Of a DNA stretch of 64,000 nucleotides, positions 38,428 through 48,578 are shown in pieces (positions within the stretch are counted from its first letter, which is position 1; every line of letters begins with the position of its first letter). Made by a program: the position numbers and the translations under genes. Source of the DNA: Actinomycetes bacterium (lineage in GTDB: Bacteria > Auribacterota > JAJCYG01); assembly GCA_029263055.1 (NCBI GenBank), contig JAJCYG010000045.1, positions 1 to 64,000 on the forward strand, read 5' to 3'. A model generated the notes under the pieces. It was not told the origin of the DNA, did not search any database, and saw only the letters and a program-made list of their open reading frames with translations.

Positions 38428-39559
38428 ACTTTTTATGTTTTTCCATCATCTCTACAAATTCTTCAAATAAATAACTACTGTCATGCGGCCCTGGGGACGC
38501 TTCTGGGTGGTGTTGCACAGAAAAAATAGGCAATGTTTTGTGTCGAATACCTTCATTAGTCTGATCATTTAAATTAATGTGTGTTGATTCTAAAGGTAAT
38601 CCTTCTAATGAAGCCGCGTCCACAGCAAAACCATGGTTTTGAACCGATATTTCAGCGCGATCACTCTTTAGATTCTTAACGGGCTGATTCGCCCCTCGGT
38701 GACCAAACTTTAATTTGTATGTTTTAGCTCCTAAGGCTAGCGACAAAATTTGATGGCCTAAGCAAATCCCAAAAATAGGGAATTTTCCAATCATCTGTTT
38801 CACTGTTTCAGCTGCATAAGGAACCCCTTCTGGATCACCGGGTCCATTAGAAAGAAACACGCCATCAGGATTAAGTTCTAAAACTTTTTCGATTGGCGTG
38901 CTTGCAGGAACCACAGTCACCTTACATCCCACTTGTTTCAGTCTTCTTAAAATGTTTTGTTTCACACCAAAGTCAAATGCCACCACATTGTATTTGGCTT
39001 CAGGAAGGGGTTGCTTGCCACTTAATGTCCAAGCACCACTCTCTTTTCCATCAGCATCCCACTCATAAATTTCAGGTGTAGAAACTTCTTTAACCAAATC
39101 ACGTCCCACTAAACCAGCTGAGTTTTTTGCTTTTTCAATCAAGCTCTTTGGATCAGAGTCTATGGTTGATAAAACAGATTTCATGGCCCCTTTATCTCGG
39201 AGACGTAGAGTTAAGGCTCGGGTATCAATCCCTTCAATACCAATCACATTGTATTTTTTCAAATACTCATCTAAAGAATATTGACTTCGATAATTGGACC
39301 GAATTCGGCTCAGCTCCCGCACCACAAATCCTTCTACTTTTGGGTCACTCGATTCATAGTCTTCAAGATTGACCCCATAATTTCCAATCAAAGGATAAGT
39401 CATGGTCACAATCTGACCTTTATAAGAAGGATCATTCAAGGTCTCTTGGTAACCGGTTAAGCTAGTATTAAACACAACTTCGCCATACGACTCGCCTTGA
39501 GCGCCAAAGTTTTTTCCTTCAAAAACCGTTCCATCTTCTAAAGCTAAATAGGCTTTCAT
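38426..39559 (-). CDS. carA: Carbamoyl-phosphate synthase, small (glutaminase) subunit
   Basis: A 377-residue class-I glutamine amidotransferase feeding ammonia to CarB. The N-terminal part has [17 protein letters not shown]. The catalytic cysteine lies in [15 protein letters not shown], and the His-Glu pair in [14 protein letters not shown]. It overlaps pyrC by four bases (ATGA) and is separated from carB by a hairpin. Confidence 0.98.
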   Translation of the reverse strand: MKAYLALEDGTVFEGKNFGAQGESYGEVVFNTSLTGYQETLNDPSYKGQIVTMTYPLIGNYGVNLEDYESSDPKVEGFVVRELSRIRSNYRSQYSLDEYLKKYNVIGIEGIDTRALTLRLRDKGAMKSVLSTIDSDPKSLIEKAKNSAGLVGRDLVKEVSTPEIYEWDADGKESGAWTLSGKQPLPEAKYNVVAFDFGVKQNILRRLKQVGCKVTVVPASTPIEKVLELNPDGVFLSNGPGDPEGVPYAAETVKQMIGKFPIFGICLGHQILSLALGAKTYKLKFGHRGANQPVKNLKSDRAEISVQNHGFAVDAASLEGLPLESTHINLNDQTNEGIRHKTLPIFSVQHHPEASPGPHDSSYLFEEFVEMMEKHKK

Positions 39560-40887
39560 TTTTTGCTCACTTTTTCTTTTGCGTCTTCACTTTGATACAC
39601 CACATTCCCTGCCACAATCGTGGCTACAGGTGCCCCTTTTAATTTCCATCCTTTAAAAGGAGTGTTCTTACTTTTTGAGGCAAATTGATTTTCATCAATC
39701 ACCACTTCTTTTTCTAAATCAACAATCGTTACATCCCCTGCTTTACCTGGTTCTAAACTGCCTAGATCTTTTAGATTTAATAATCGTGCAGGTTGAGTCG
39801 ACATTTTATCGACCCATTGTGAAAGTGAGATCACTTTTTTGTGTACCAACTGATCTAATCCTAATGAGACCGAGGTTTCTAAACCAACCACTCCAAACGG
39901 TGCGTAAGCAATCTCGACATTTTTCTCATACTCGGCATGCGGCGCATGGTCTGTGGCAATACAGTCAATGGTTCCATCTTTTAATCCTTTTAAGATCGCT
40001 TCAATATCCTCCTGCTGTCTCAAAGGAGGATTCATTTTATAATTGGCATCAAACTCTGAAAGCGCTTCATCTGTTAACGCAAAGTGATGGGGTGCCACTT
40101 CACAACTGACAGGCAACCCTTCTTTTTTAGCGGCTCGGACTAACGCGACTGATTGGGCTGTTGAAAGATGAGCAATATGCAAACGCGATTGTGTTAACCT
40201 GGCCAACTCAATGTCTCGAGCGACCATAATGGTTTCAGATTCTTTAGGAATTCCTTTTAAGCCAAGAATGGTTGAGGTTTTTCCTTCGTTCATCACCCCA
40301 TGTCCATGGTGGGCTAAGTCAGGATCTTCGCAATGGTCAATCACAAGCAAATCAAACATCTTTGCGTATTCCATAGCTCGACGCATCAGCTCTGAATTTT
40401 TGACAGGATAACCATCATCAGAAATCGCCACCACACCGGCTTCATTTAAAGAACCAATTTCAGAAAGATGCTCCCCTTTCTGTTCTATCGTAATGGCTCC
40501 GATTGGAAAGATTCGAATCGGCGAAACTTCTGCAGCAATAGACTGAATGTATTTAACAACCATCGCATTATCAATGGCTGGCTGGGTATTTGGCATACAA
40601 CAAACAGAAGTGATTCCCCCTTTATAAGCGGCCTCACTCCCTGACTTAATATTTTCTTTATATTCAAAACCAGGTTCTCTTAAATGAACATGCATATCAA
40701 TAAAACCAGGCGCCACTACTTTGCCTTTAGCATCAAGCACCGTGACTTTATCTGCGGTTAAGTTCTTACCAATTTTTTCAACTTTTCCATCTAAGATTAA
40801 AAGATCACAGACTTCATCTGTGCCTGTCGCCGGATTGACCACATGCCCATTTTTAATTAAAAGTGATTTTTGTTTTATTTTGCTCAT
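39556..40887 (-). CDS. pyrC: Dihydroorotase
   Basis: A 443-residue class-I zinc amidohydrolase closing carbamoyl aspartate to dihydroorotate. The metal site is [14 protein letters not shown]; a conserved Asn lies in MPNTQP and the catalytic Asp in [10 protein letters not shown] prefer ATG 40887, one base after the pyrB stop, to the GTG 15 bases upstream. Confidence 0.97.
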   Translation of the reverse strand: MSKIKQKSLLIKNGHVVNPATGTDEVCDLLILDGKVEKIGKNLTADKVTVLDAKGKVVAPGFIDMHVHLREPGFEYKENIKSGSEAAYKGGITSVCCMPNTQPAIDNAMVVKYIQSIAAEVSPIRIFPIGAITIEQKGEHLSEIGSLNEAGVVAISDDGYPVKNSELMRRAMEYAKMFDLLVIDHCEDPDLAHHGHGVMNEGKTSTILGLKGIPKESETIMVARDIELARLTQSRLHIAHLSTAQSVALVRAAKKEGLPVSCEVAPHHFALTDEALSEFDANYKMNPPLRQQEDIEAILKGLKDGTIDCIATDHAPHAEYEKNVEIAYAPFGVVGLETSVSLGLDQLVHKKVISLSQWVDKMSTQPARLLNLKDLGSLEPGKAGDVTIVDLEKEVVIDENQFASKSKNTPFKGWKLKGAPVATIVAGNVVYQSEDAKEKVSKK

Positions 40888-40888
40888 T

Positions 40889-41851
40889 TTATTTAACCGC
40901 ACTTTTCTGTTCGTCGTTTTCTAAAACTTGAGCCCCACTCACTAAATAAAGCACTGCCATGCGAACGGCAATTCCATTTGTGACCTGCTCTAAAATAACC
41001 GAGTTTTTTCCATCAGCCACTTCGCTGGTCATCTCAATCCCTCGGTTAATAGGACCTGGGTGCATCACCAATACATCTGGCTTGGCTTTATTCAGTTTTT
41101 CCTGAGTCAAACCAAACAACATTCCATATTCCCGAATTGTGGGAAACAAATTGTCTTCTTGGCGTTCTTTTTGTAAACGCAACATCTCAATCACATCTGC
41201 TTTTTCAATCGCTTCTTCTAAATTATTTGAGATAGAAACCCCAAGCTCTTCTACTTGAGAAGGAATCAATGTTTGAGGTCCGACGATTGTGACATTGGCA
41301 CCCAACTTTGTGAGTCCCCAAATATTAGAGCGTGCCACACGGCTGTGCGCCACATCTCCCACAATCACCACATTCAATCCTTTGATCTTTCCCTTTTTTT
41401 CTAAAATCGTGTACAGATCAAGCAAGCCCTGAGTTGGATGTTCATGCGAACCATCTCCGGCATTAATCACTGATGCTTTTAAATTACGTGCTAACAAATT
41501 AGGCGAACCTGAAGCTGAATGGCGTACCACCACAATGTCAACTTTCAAGGCTTCCACATTCTTAGCCGTATCAATTAAACTCTCACCCTTTTTCACAGAA
41601 CTTTGTTGGATGGCCACATTCATCATGTCAGCAGACAAACGTTTCTCTGCCACTTCAAACGAATTCCGTGTTCGAGTACTTGGCTCAAAGAAAAGGTTCA
41701 CTACAGTCTTTCCTCGAAGAGCTGGCACCTTTTTAATGGCCCGCGTTGAAACTTCTTTAAACGATTGAGCTGTCTCTAAAATCAATTCAATCTCTTCTTT
41801 AGAAAGATCTTGCAGTGACAACAAATCTTTTTTAGTCCACTTTAAACTCAT
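40889..41851 (-). CDS. pyrB: Aspartate carbamoyltransferase, catalytic subunit
   Basis: A 320-residue enzyme making carbamoyl aspartate. The carbamoyl-phosphate site is FFEPSTRTRNSFE; HPTQGLLDLYTI and MHPGPINRGIE complete the active site. No pyrI regulatory subunit is present in the operon, so control is probably transcriptional through PyrR. It overlaps pyrR by four bases. Confidence 0.98.
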   Translation of the reverse strand: MSLKWTKKDLLSLQDLSKEEIELILETAQSFKEVSTRAIKKVPALRGKTVVNLFFEPSTRTRNSFEVAEKRLSADMMNVAIQQSSVKKGESLIDTAKNVEALKVDIVVVRHSASGSPNLLARNLKASVINAGDGSHEHPTQGLLDLYTILEKKGKIKGLNVVIVGDVAHSRVARSNIWGLTKLGANVTIVGPQTLIPSQVEELGVSISNNLEEAIEKADVIEMLRLQKERQEDNLFPTIREYGMLFGLTQEKLNKAKPDVLVMHPGPINRGIEMTSEVADGKNSVILEQVTNGIAVRMAVLYLVSGAQVLENDEQKSAVK

Positions 41852-42387
41852 TTTTTCACCAATAAAACCGAATCCTCTTCATCCACTTCTTTCACATGAA
41901 CTCGAATCGATTCATTCTTTCGTGTAGGGATATTCTTTCCCACAAAATCAGCTCGGATAGGCAATTCACGATGGCCTCGATCCACCAACACCGCTAACAA
42001 AATCTCAGAAGGCCGACCAAAGTCATTCAACTCATTCAAAGCAGCCCGAGTCGAACGCCCAGAAAAAAGAACGTCATCGATTAACACAACGGTCTTATCA
42101 TCGATGGCAAACGGAATCTCAGTAGTTTGCACATTAGGCACATCTGCTCGCTTAGACAAATCATCTCGGTGAAGCGTAATATCTAAAGAACCAAGCGGAA
42201 CCTTAACCCCTTCTAACTTCTCAATCGTAGCTGCCAGACGCTTAGCCAAAAACTCCCCACGCGTTTTGATCCCCACCACAACCAGGTTTTCAGTCCCCTT
42301 ATTGTGCTCCAACACCTCATGAGTCATCCGAATCAATGCCCGGCCAACCCCTGCTTCATCCAAAATTTCACTCAATTGTTCGCTCAT
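41848..42387 (-). CDS. pyrR: PyrR attenuation regulator / uracil phosphoribosyltransferase
   Basis: A 179-residue protein of the PRTase fold with PRPP loop VVLIDDVLFSGRSTRAAL. PyrR binds pyr leader RNA when UMP is abundant and favours termination; many also make UMP from uracil and PRPP. I place the start at ATG 42387 behind AGGTGAGG; the open frame further upstream runs into the terminator hairpin. It is the first gene of the operon it is expected to control, and its RNA target is visible in the leader. Confidence 0.95.
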   Translation of the reverse strand: MSEQLSEILDEAGVGRALIRMTHEVLEHNKGTENLVVVGIKTRGEFLAKRLAATIEKLEGVKVPLGSLDITLHRDDLSKRADVPNVQTTEIPFAIDDKTVVLIDDVLFSGRSTRAALNELNDFGRPSEILLAVLVDRGHRELPIRADFVGKNIPTRKNESIRVHVKEVDEEDSVLLVKK

Positions 42388-42406
42388 AACCTCACCTAAT
42401 CTGGGC

Positions 42407-42510
42407 AAAAAAATACCCCGCATCGCCTTTAAGACGTTACGAGGATACACCTAATTTGTTTGTATTCAATAAGTTCTGTCATTTTTGTATCCTTAGCAAA
42501 CTCTCTGGAA
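42407..42510 (-). promoter_or_regulatory. PyrR-responsive attenuator in the pyr leader
   Basis: The minus-strand leader has TTCCAGAGAG and AAGGAT spaced as in PyrR binding loops (42489-42510). A hairpin (about 42414-42448) with a bulged C and several G-U pairs follows and runs into seven T residues, an intrinsic terminator ahead of pyrR. The layout is binding loop, then terminator, then pyrR, as in Bacillus-type attenuation. An exact antiterminator pairing was not worked out. Confidence 0.8.
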
Positions 42511-42529
42511 TGCCTTAAAGGTTAAAGAA

Positions 42530-42557
42530 ATCATACCATAAGATTCCATCTTGTCAA
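42530..42557 (-). promoter_or_regulatory. Promoter of the pyr operon
   Basis: Minus-strand -35 TTGACA (42552-42557), 16-base spacer, -10 TATGAT (42530-42535), about 20 bases before the PyrR loop. Confidence 0.7.
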
Positions 42558-42700
42558 TTTAAAGTTAAAGCACCCAAGATCAAAGAAAGTTATATCTTGC
42601 ACTCCAATGCTTTATGACTGAATACTTTGAATGAAGAAAAAGAGGCTAAATCAACTATATATTTCATAATCCTTTACTATTTAAATATTTACACTATTTA

Positions 42701-42729
42701 TTGACAGATTTAATCCTATCAGCTATTCT
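42701..42729 (+). promoter_or_regulatory. Promoter of the L-S-P protein at 42762
   Basis: -35 TTGACA (42701-42706), 17-base spacer, -10 TATTCT (42724-42729). It is divergent from the pyr promoter. The rest of the 42558-42700 spacer shows nothing I recognise. Confidence 0.55.
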
Positions 42730-42761
42730 AATTAGAACAGGTTGTAAAATAGGATCCTTTT

Positions 42762-44330
42762 ATGCACTTGAACAATAGTCTAAAATCCCCACTTATCTTA
42801 GTCATAGCGCTCATATTTTCTCTCTATACACCACCTATTACCACTCAAAATCAAATGACCCTCTCCCCCTCAACTCGACTAAAGCAAACTATTGAATTAG
42901 ATGTATCAAATCTAGTAGAAAATAAGCTCTTTCCCCAAGAGGCTATTACCGCATTAAAAGAACAAGCTGAAAGAGCTTTTCATAAAATTAGAGACAATTT
43001 AAGCGAGCAAATGACAGGTTTTGAACTCATCAATAATGAGTCTACTTTTTCTAACGCCGTTCTTTTAGCCGCGATTCAACACTTGGCTTTTCAGCAAAAC
43101 CATCACACTCATCTTCTTATTGGCCCAAAAGAAGAGAACTTAAATAATTGGTATCATGAACTCTTAAAACAACGCTTAGACATCAATCTTTCTGATGAAA
43201 TCAAACCACAACAGATTGCCTTTTTTGGGAATGACTTTGACGCAGAAGAAGGCTTTGTTCATGGTGGCGCAAGTGTTAAAAAAACTAAAGCATGGTTAGA
43301 CGCAACTCTTTCAAGTTATCAAGAAAACCAACAAAAGAAAGCTCTATTCTTTTATGTAGATGAATCATTACTTCTCAGTTCAGATAAGCAGTATAATTTA
43401 AATGACAGCCCTGCTTTTCAAAGCTTATTAACCCTTTTAAAAGCAGGATTCCCTGTCGCCTTATCAACCACAAATGACTACCACATGGCATTTCGTCGAT
43501 TAATCAGACCTATTCCCCCAGAATTAAGAAAAAATTTAGTTTTTTATGCCAATGGCCTTGCTTCAAAATACCTCTTTGACCAAGACCTAGATGGAAAAGA
43601 AGACCTTTCTTACCGTGAAGGAAAAGAGTTAACAGAAAGTGAAATTAGAGAGCTCGCACATGCTTTTAAAACTGCCTCAGATAACTATAAGTATAGGCAA
43701 AATGATGATGATTTTTCAGAGCCTTTTCCTACTTGGTTAAAAAAAGGTGAAGAAACCGATGCTCATTTAAGGCCTCCTGAATTTCAAAAAAGAGGCCAAC
43801 ATCAAGATAGAGCAACTCAAGTCTCCATCAAATATATTGCCAGTCGATTGGCAGCAAACAATTTTTATCCTGAAAGAGGAAAAGGCCCTGATGCCCGCGA
43901 AATTTTTCACGCCGACATTTTAAACAATATATCACCAGAACTTAAAGAAGCATTAGATATTCGAATAGAGGGATTTGTCACCATTGATATTACCCGAAAA
44001 GGAATCAACAAAAAAACAGCCTTAGAAGACTTCTTAAGCCACATCAATGCTAAAAAATATTTAAGCGTGCAAGATCCTCAAACAGAGTTTCTATTATTAA
44101 TTAAAACTGCAGACAGCGAAGATTCTTTAACAACCCAAAGAAAGAGTCCTTATGTAGAGCTTAATTTAGATCAAAACAGTGAGGAACAAGAAGCCACTCT
44201 TAAAGCTTTCTTAGAACTGACCACAAGCATTTGGGCTCAGGCTTTTTTAACAACACCTTCAGACAATCCATCTACTAAAAACAAGCTTGACCCAGCTCAA
44301 ACTTCAACTCAAATTAGCCATTCAATATAA
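42762..44330 (+). CDS. Exported L-S-P protein of unknown function ending ISHSI
   Basis: A 522-residue protein. The signal segment (LILVIALIFSLYTPP) is followed by TLSPST at residues 33-38. A helical region and an alpha/beta body follow, with strings such as HTHLLIGPKEENLNNW, KALFFYVDESLLLSS and FPVALSTTNDYHMAF that look like Rossmann-type strands, but no family is recognised. The protein ends QISHSI, the most divergent of the five shared C-termini. AGGA lies eight bases before the ATG. It is convergent with the kinase gene, the stops being two bases apart. Confidence 0.72.
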   Translation: MHLNNSLKSPLILVIALIFSLYTPPITTQNQMTLSPSTRLKQTIELDVSNLVENKLFPQEAITALKEQAERAFHKIRDNLSEQMTGFELINNESTFSNAVLLAAIQHLAFQQNHHTHLLIGPKEENLNNWYHELLKQRLDINLSDEIKPQQIAFFGNDFDAEEGFVHGGASVKKTKAWLDATLSSYQENQQKKALFFYVDESLLLSSDKQYNLNDSPAFQSLLTLLKAGFPVALSTTNDYHMAFRRLIRPIPPELRKNLVFYANGLASKYLFDQDLDGKEDLSYREGKELTESEIRELAHAFKTASDNYKYRQNDDDFSEPFPTWLKKGEETDAHLRPPEFQKRGQHQDRATQVSIKYIASRLAANNFYPERGKGPDAREIFHADILNNISPELKEALDIRIEGFVTIDITRKGINKKTALEDFLSHINAKKYLSVQDPQTEFLLLIKTADSEDSLTTQRKSPYVELNLDQNSEEQEATLKAFLELTTSIWAQAFLTTPSDNPSTKNKLDPAQTSTQISHSI

Positions 44331-44332
44331 GA

Positions 44333-46699
44333 TTAAATGGCTTGCTCTATTGGAGCCACACCTAACTGATGACGGTCAAGAGCCCCTTCTTCAGTCGAAG
44401 GTTTTATGAGAGTGTTCCAGGTTTCTAATCCAGTATCAGAAATCATTAATGTTTCTAGAACACCTTTTTGAAACATCTCTTCTAATAATTCGATTTTTTC
44501 TAAGACAGCTTTCGCAGTCAAATATCTTTCTTTTTCATCTTTAGAACGAAGCATATGATGCACAATAAAAGTAAGCGCTTTTAAACGCGGATCCACTAAG
44601 TCCTGATCATTTAATTCTCTCAAAGGATCGGTTAAAATAGGGCGCAAGCGTTCTCCCGCCCCCCTCTGAACAAATGTCCCTGCGGTTGGAGCATCTTCTG
44701 ATTCAAGCACTTCAAAAGGAAAGTTATTATGCGAAAGTAAATTATAAAAAGTCACACCCACTTTCCACAAATCTTGTCGATGAGAATAGACAGAGGATTG
44801 ATTATAAAGCTTTGAAGAAACTTCTTCTGGCGAATAATAAAGGGGCGTACCTGGTATCACAATAAAAGGATCTTGATTATAAAAATGGGCTAATCCGAAA
44901 TCAATCACTTTAACTGAGAGCTGTCCATTTACCTCAACAATCAAAATATTTGCTGGTTTAGTATCTCTAATCACAATCCCTTTTTCTTGCAGAAACGCCA
45001 TAGCTTCTAAAAGCTGTTTAAACAGAGACAATACCTCTATAGGAGCAAGTTGATAGACCTCATGCTTTCTAATATATTCCTTTAAACTTATACTCTCTTG
45101 CACATAGTCCATTTCAAGCGCAATCACATATTCATCATTAACTTTAACAACCCTAGGCCCCCTCCTATCAAAACTTTGTATAAAATATTTTGACGGTTCT
45201 ACATTTTCAGGAATTAAGGTTTTATAAACTTCGCTTTCATACATCAAATACTTAATTGCTTTTTCACTTTGAGAGACTTTAAGAAATCTATTTTCAGGAA
45301 GTTTATAACATTGGCTTAGAGGGCCATTATACACTAACGAATCTTCTTCTAAATCCAATACGTCTGCCTCTTGCCTAAAAACCTCCATTAAAAAAGGAGT
45401 CAAAAATCTAACAACCTCTTCTTTAGAAAAATCAAACGTCAATTCATTTGTATAGGTAATCAATTGAAAACTCATTAAAAGATGTGTCCAAAAACTCTCC
45501 GTTATTTCTTTACCATTTAAAACACGGAATTTAAATTTAAGTTTTTCAATTTCAACCTCATTCTTCTTAGGAATAAACTCAGAAAAAGACTCAAAAAAAT
45601 CATCCAAAGATTGTTGAAAAGAGACTCCATCTTTTTTTAGAGCATTCAATCTCTCCAATAAGAAAAGATATTTTTTCCTTTGACTATTAAACCTCTGACC
45701 AAAATCTAAAGGATGTATTTCCTCTAAGGTTTGACCTAAATACTCTGTAAAATTGTTTTCAGCAGCATACAAAAGAGTTCTTTTTTGCGCCACACTCATT
45801 TGAGGAGGCTCTTCACTCAAATACTCTCCTTTTAATTCCAAAAGAGGTTCTAATGCCGTTGAGATAGGATGTTTGAGACGCTCAGAATCAACTCCTTCAA
45901 ATTGAGATAAGATATGCCCAACCTCATCTTCAATGACTTCATGAAAGAGAACTTGAGCCATAAAAATACGGTCTTCTTCACGGGTACTTTCAGCATAGCG
46001 TTTGATAAATTCTTTCGTGACATGAATCACTCTATGCCCCTCGTCACTCGTTGCAGTATAAGCAAAAAGAGGTGGCAGACTGTCATCAAACCTAAAACCT
46101 ATTTGAAACCCTCGATCATGAACAACAATTCTAATAAAATCATCAGAGCTTTCAAAATCTGAAAAAGGATCAATTTTTTCTAGCTTCTCATTTATTTTTT
46201 CAAACACTTGATCCGAAAAAATGTTCCAATCAATATTTTCCCAACCTGCTTGACGATATTCTTCTGAAACAGAACTCTCTAAGGTTAAATCTGCATTTTC
46301 AAAACGATTTTTAATCATTCCTATTGCAAACTTTGACGCCGCACTCTTCATTCTTATCTTAAATTGTGCTTGTGCAAAATACCCCCCAACCGCATATTTC
46401 AGAGGCTTTCCAAGATCGCTTTGCCTAGAAAAATCTTCAAGCTCTTGTTCATTTGAAAACGGTTGGGTGCCTGCAGGTTTTTTTATTGTGGGTAACGGCT
46501 GAGTCTTTCCTACCTGTTGACGATACCAATCCGCTTGAAAACCATCACGGATACTTGTCTGAGGCGCTAAATAGTAAAGGCCAAACTCAACAGACAAAGG
46601 ACTGAAGACAACCAAAAGCACCAAGAGAACTCTTAAAAAAAGCCCTCCTAAGCCTTTGATTTTAAGCCATATATGTAAACAACAATCTATAGACTTCAT
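44333..46699 (-). CDS. Anchored Ser/Thr-type protein kinase with L-A-P N-motif and IEQAI C-terminus
   Basis: A 788-residue protein. The signal anchor (residues 20-35) is followed by YLAPQTS at 43-49. A novel domain of about 400 residues includes LFHEVIEDEVGHIL (251-264). A kinase domain lies at about 453-740: the ATP Lys is in RFLKVSQ (474), the catalytic loop is IRDTKPANIL (577-586), and the metal site is IDFGLAH (599-605). GTPLYYSPEE and DLWKVGVTFYNLL follow. All catalytic residues are present, though the glycine loop is degenerate. The order anchor-then-kinase would put the kinase outside the cytoplasm if the N-terminus is cleaved or inserted N-in, which is odd for an ATP-using enzyme. It ends VAPIEQAI. 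Confidence 0.85.
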   Translation of the reverse strand: MKSIDCCLHIWLKIKGLGGLFLRVLLVLLVVFSPLSVEFGLYYLAPQTSIRDGFQADWYRQQVGKTQPLPTIKKPAGTQPFSNEQELEDFSRQSDLGKPLKYAVGGYFAQAQFKIRMKSAASKFAIGMIKNRFENADLTLESSVSEEYRQAGWENIDWNIFSDQVFEKINEKLEKIDPFSDFESSDDFIRIVVHDRGFQIGFRFDDSLPPLFAYTATSDEGHRVIHVTKEFIKRYAESTREEDRIFMAQVLFHEVIEDEVGHILSQFEGVDSERLKHPISTALEPLLELKGEYLSEEPPQMSVAQKRTLLYAAENNFTEYLGQTLEEIHPLDFGQRFNSQRKKYLFLLERLNALKKDGVSFQQSLDDFFESFSEFIPKKNEVEIEKLKFKFRVLNGKEITESFWTHLLMSFQLITYTNELTFDFSKEEVVRFLTPFLMEVFRQEADVLDLEEDSLVYNGPLSQCYKLPENRFLKVSQSEKAIKYLMYESEVYKTLIPENVEPSKYFIQSFDRRGPRVVKVNDEYVIALEMDYVQESISLKEYIRKHEVYQLAPIEVLSLFKQLLEAMAFLQEKGIVIRDTKPANILIVEVNGQLSVKVIDFGLAHFYNQDPFIVIPGTPLYYSPEEVSSKLYNQSSVYSHRQDLWKVGVTFYNLLSHNNFPFEVLESEDAPTAGTFVQRGAGERLRPILTDPLRELNDQDLVDPRLKALTFIVHHMLRSKDEKERYLTAKAVLEKIELLEEMFQKGVLETLMISDTGLETWNTLIKPSTEEGALDRHQLGVAPIEQAI

Positions 46700-46736
46700 C
46701 TTTCTCCATTAATAAGCATACTTTTCTTAAGTATAC

Positions 46737-46765
46737 AATATATCATCTATTCTACTATCTGTCAA
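46737..46765 (-). promoter_or_regulatory. Promoter of the kinase gene
   Basis: Minus-strand -35 TTGACA (46760-46765), 17-base spacer, -10 TATATT (46737-46742). A GGAGA ribosome site precedes ATG 46699. Confidence 0.6.
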
Positions 46766-46838
46766 GGGGTTACAAAAAACAATAGACGTCCATTTTATTA
46801 TAAAAGATTGAACAAAGACGGGTTATCAATAGAGTGGA

Positions 46839-48527
46839 TTAAACTAAAGACTTAAGGACATCTTTGATTGGGATCAGTGAGAAATCTGATTCTGAGCGTT
46901 TTTTCAGCTCAACATTTCCCTCTTCAATATGCTTACCAATCGTGACTCGGACAGGGATTCCGATGAGATCGGCATCTTTGAATTTGGGACCAGGGCGTTC
47001 GTTGCGGTCATCTAGGAGAACGTCATAACCGGCATCGGTTAATTCTTTGTAGAGTTTTTCGCCAGCTTGTAACTGAGATTTGTTTTTGATGTTTACAATG
47101 GTGATCACGACTTGAAATGGAGCAACTGCCATTGGCCAGACAATGCCCCCTTCATCAAAGTTTTGTTCGATGATGGCAGCTACAGTTCGGCTCACGCCTA
47201 TTCCATAACACCCCATGATTGCAGGGTTTTCTTTTCCTTTTTCATCTAGAAAAAGAGCACCTAAACTTTTGGAATATTTGGTACCGAGTTTAAAGACATG
47301 GCCCACTTCAATACCACGACGGATTTTTAAGGCTTTGCCACAGTGCACACACAGGTCATTTTCAACTACGGTTGAGAGATCTTCGTATTGTTTGATTTTG
47401 CAATCGCGTTCTAAGTCAACACCTTGGTAATGCGAATCTGGCGCATTGCCGCCTGTAATGGCTCCGGTCATTCCTTGAATACTAAGATCAGCCACTAACG
47501 GAATCGAATCTAATCCAACAGGGCCGGCAAAACCAACAGGAGCCCCTGTTACTTTTTGAATAGTCTCTTCACTGGCTAAAACCACATCTGTTGCATCTAA
47601 CACACGACGGAGTTTAACTTCGCTTAGTTCTTGGTCGCCACGGACCAACACGGCAACAGGTTTGGTGTCGACTTCGTAAATTAATGTTTTGATTAAAGAG
47701 GTTGCCTCAGTTTTAAAGAAAGCAGTCACATCTTTGACTTTCTTTTTACCTGGAGTCGGCACTTTTTTAAGTTCAGTTGAATCAGATGAGTTTCCGTTTA
47801 ATTCTTGAGGTTTGCGAATCGCCAGTTCTAAGTTAGCCGCATACCCACATCCGTCACATTCCACAACCCCATCTTCACCCGCATCAGCTAAAGCTGTAAA
47901 CTCTTGAGATTTACTCCCACCCATCACACCTGTATCAGCTTCAATTGATTTGTAATTCAAACCACAGCGCGTAAAAATAGCATTGTAGGCATCGTGCATG
48001 AGATCAAAGTTTTTATCGGCTCCCTCTTCGCTCGCATCAAAACTGTAGCCATCTTTCATGACAAATTCTTTAGCACGCATCACACCAAAACGAGGACGAA
48101 TCTCATCTCTAAATTTCACTTGGATTTGATAGAGATTAATCGGAAGGTTCTTATAAGACTTTAAACTTTTAGAAACTAAGTCTGTCACAATCTCTTCGTG
48201 GGTTGGACCCAAAATAAATTCTTTTTCTTCGCGGCTCTGGGTCTTCATAGCTAAATCCCCAACCACATCCCAACGCCCTGACTTTTCCCAAATCTGACGT
48301 GGCTGCAAAATAGGCATGAGCAACTCTTGCGCCCCACGCTGATTCAACTCTTCACGAATAATATTCTCAACCTTATGCAGAACACGAAGTCCCAAAGGCA
48401 AAAAAGAATACAACCCTGAAGCCAATTTCTGAATCAACCCAGCCCGTAGCATCAACTGATGACTCGGAATCTCCGCATCCTGAGGCACATCACGTAAAGT
48501 TGGAATATAAGCTTGTGACCATTTCAT
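46839..48527 (-). CDS. proS: Prolyl-tRNA synthetase, bacterial type
   Basis: A 562-residue class-II synthetase. Motif 2 region RFGVMRAKEFVMKDGYSFD is followed by an insertion (editing) domain at about 225-400, then GCYGIGVSRTVAAIIEQ and a C-terminal anticodon-binding domain (LLDDRNERPGPKFKDADLIGIP). The insertion domain marks the bacterial form that clears mischarged Ala-tRNA-Pro. Monocistronic with its own promoter. Confidence 0.98.
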   Translation of the reverse strand: MKWSQAYIPTLRDVPQDAEIPSHQLMLRAGLIQKLASGLYSFLPLGLRVLHKVENIIREELNQRGAQELLMPILQPRQIWEKSGRWDVVGDLAMKTQSREEKEFILGPTHEEIVTDLVSKSLKSYKNLPINLYQIQVKFRDEIRPRFGVMRAKEFVMKDGYSFDASEEGADKNFDLMHDAYNAIFTRCGLNYKSIEADTGVMGGSKSQEFTALADAGEDGVVECDGCGYAANLELAIRKPQELNGNSSDSTELKKVPTPGKKKVKDVTAFFKTEATSLIKTLIYEVDTKPVAVLVRGDQELSEVKLRRVLDATDVVLASEETIQKVTGAPVGFAGPVGLDSIPLVADLSIQGMTGAITGGNAPDSHYQGVDLERDCKIKQYEDLSTVVENDLCVHCGKALKIRRGIEVGHVFKLGTKYSKSLGALFLDEKGKENPAIMGCYGIGVSRTVAAIIEQNFDEGGIVWPMAVAPFQVVITIVNIKNKSQLQAGEKLYKELTDAGYDVLLDDRNERPGPKFKDADLIGIPVRVTIGKHIEEGNVELKKRSESDFSLIPIKDVLKSLV

Positions 48528-48536
48528 AATCGCAAC

Positions 48537-48565
48537 AGTTTACACTTGGAATAGACTCTTTTCAA
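48537..48565 (-). promoter_or_regulatory. Promoter of proS
   Basis: Minus-strand -35 TTGAAA (48560-48565), 17-base spacer, -10 TAAACT (48537-48542). The box lies just before ATG 48527, leaving a very short leader. Confidence 0.45.
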
Positions 48566-48578
48566 TAAGAATAACTCC

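Noticed and set aside
42388..42450. Upstream extension of pyrR
   Set aside because: It runs through the attenuator terminator; the SD AGGTGAGG supports ATG 42387.
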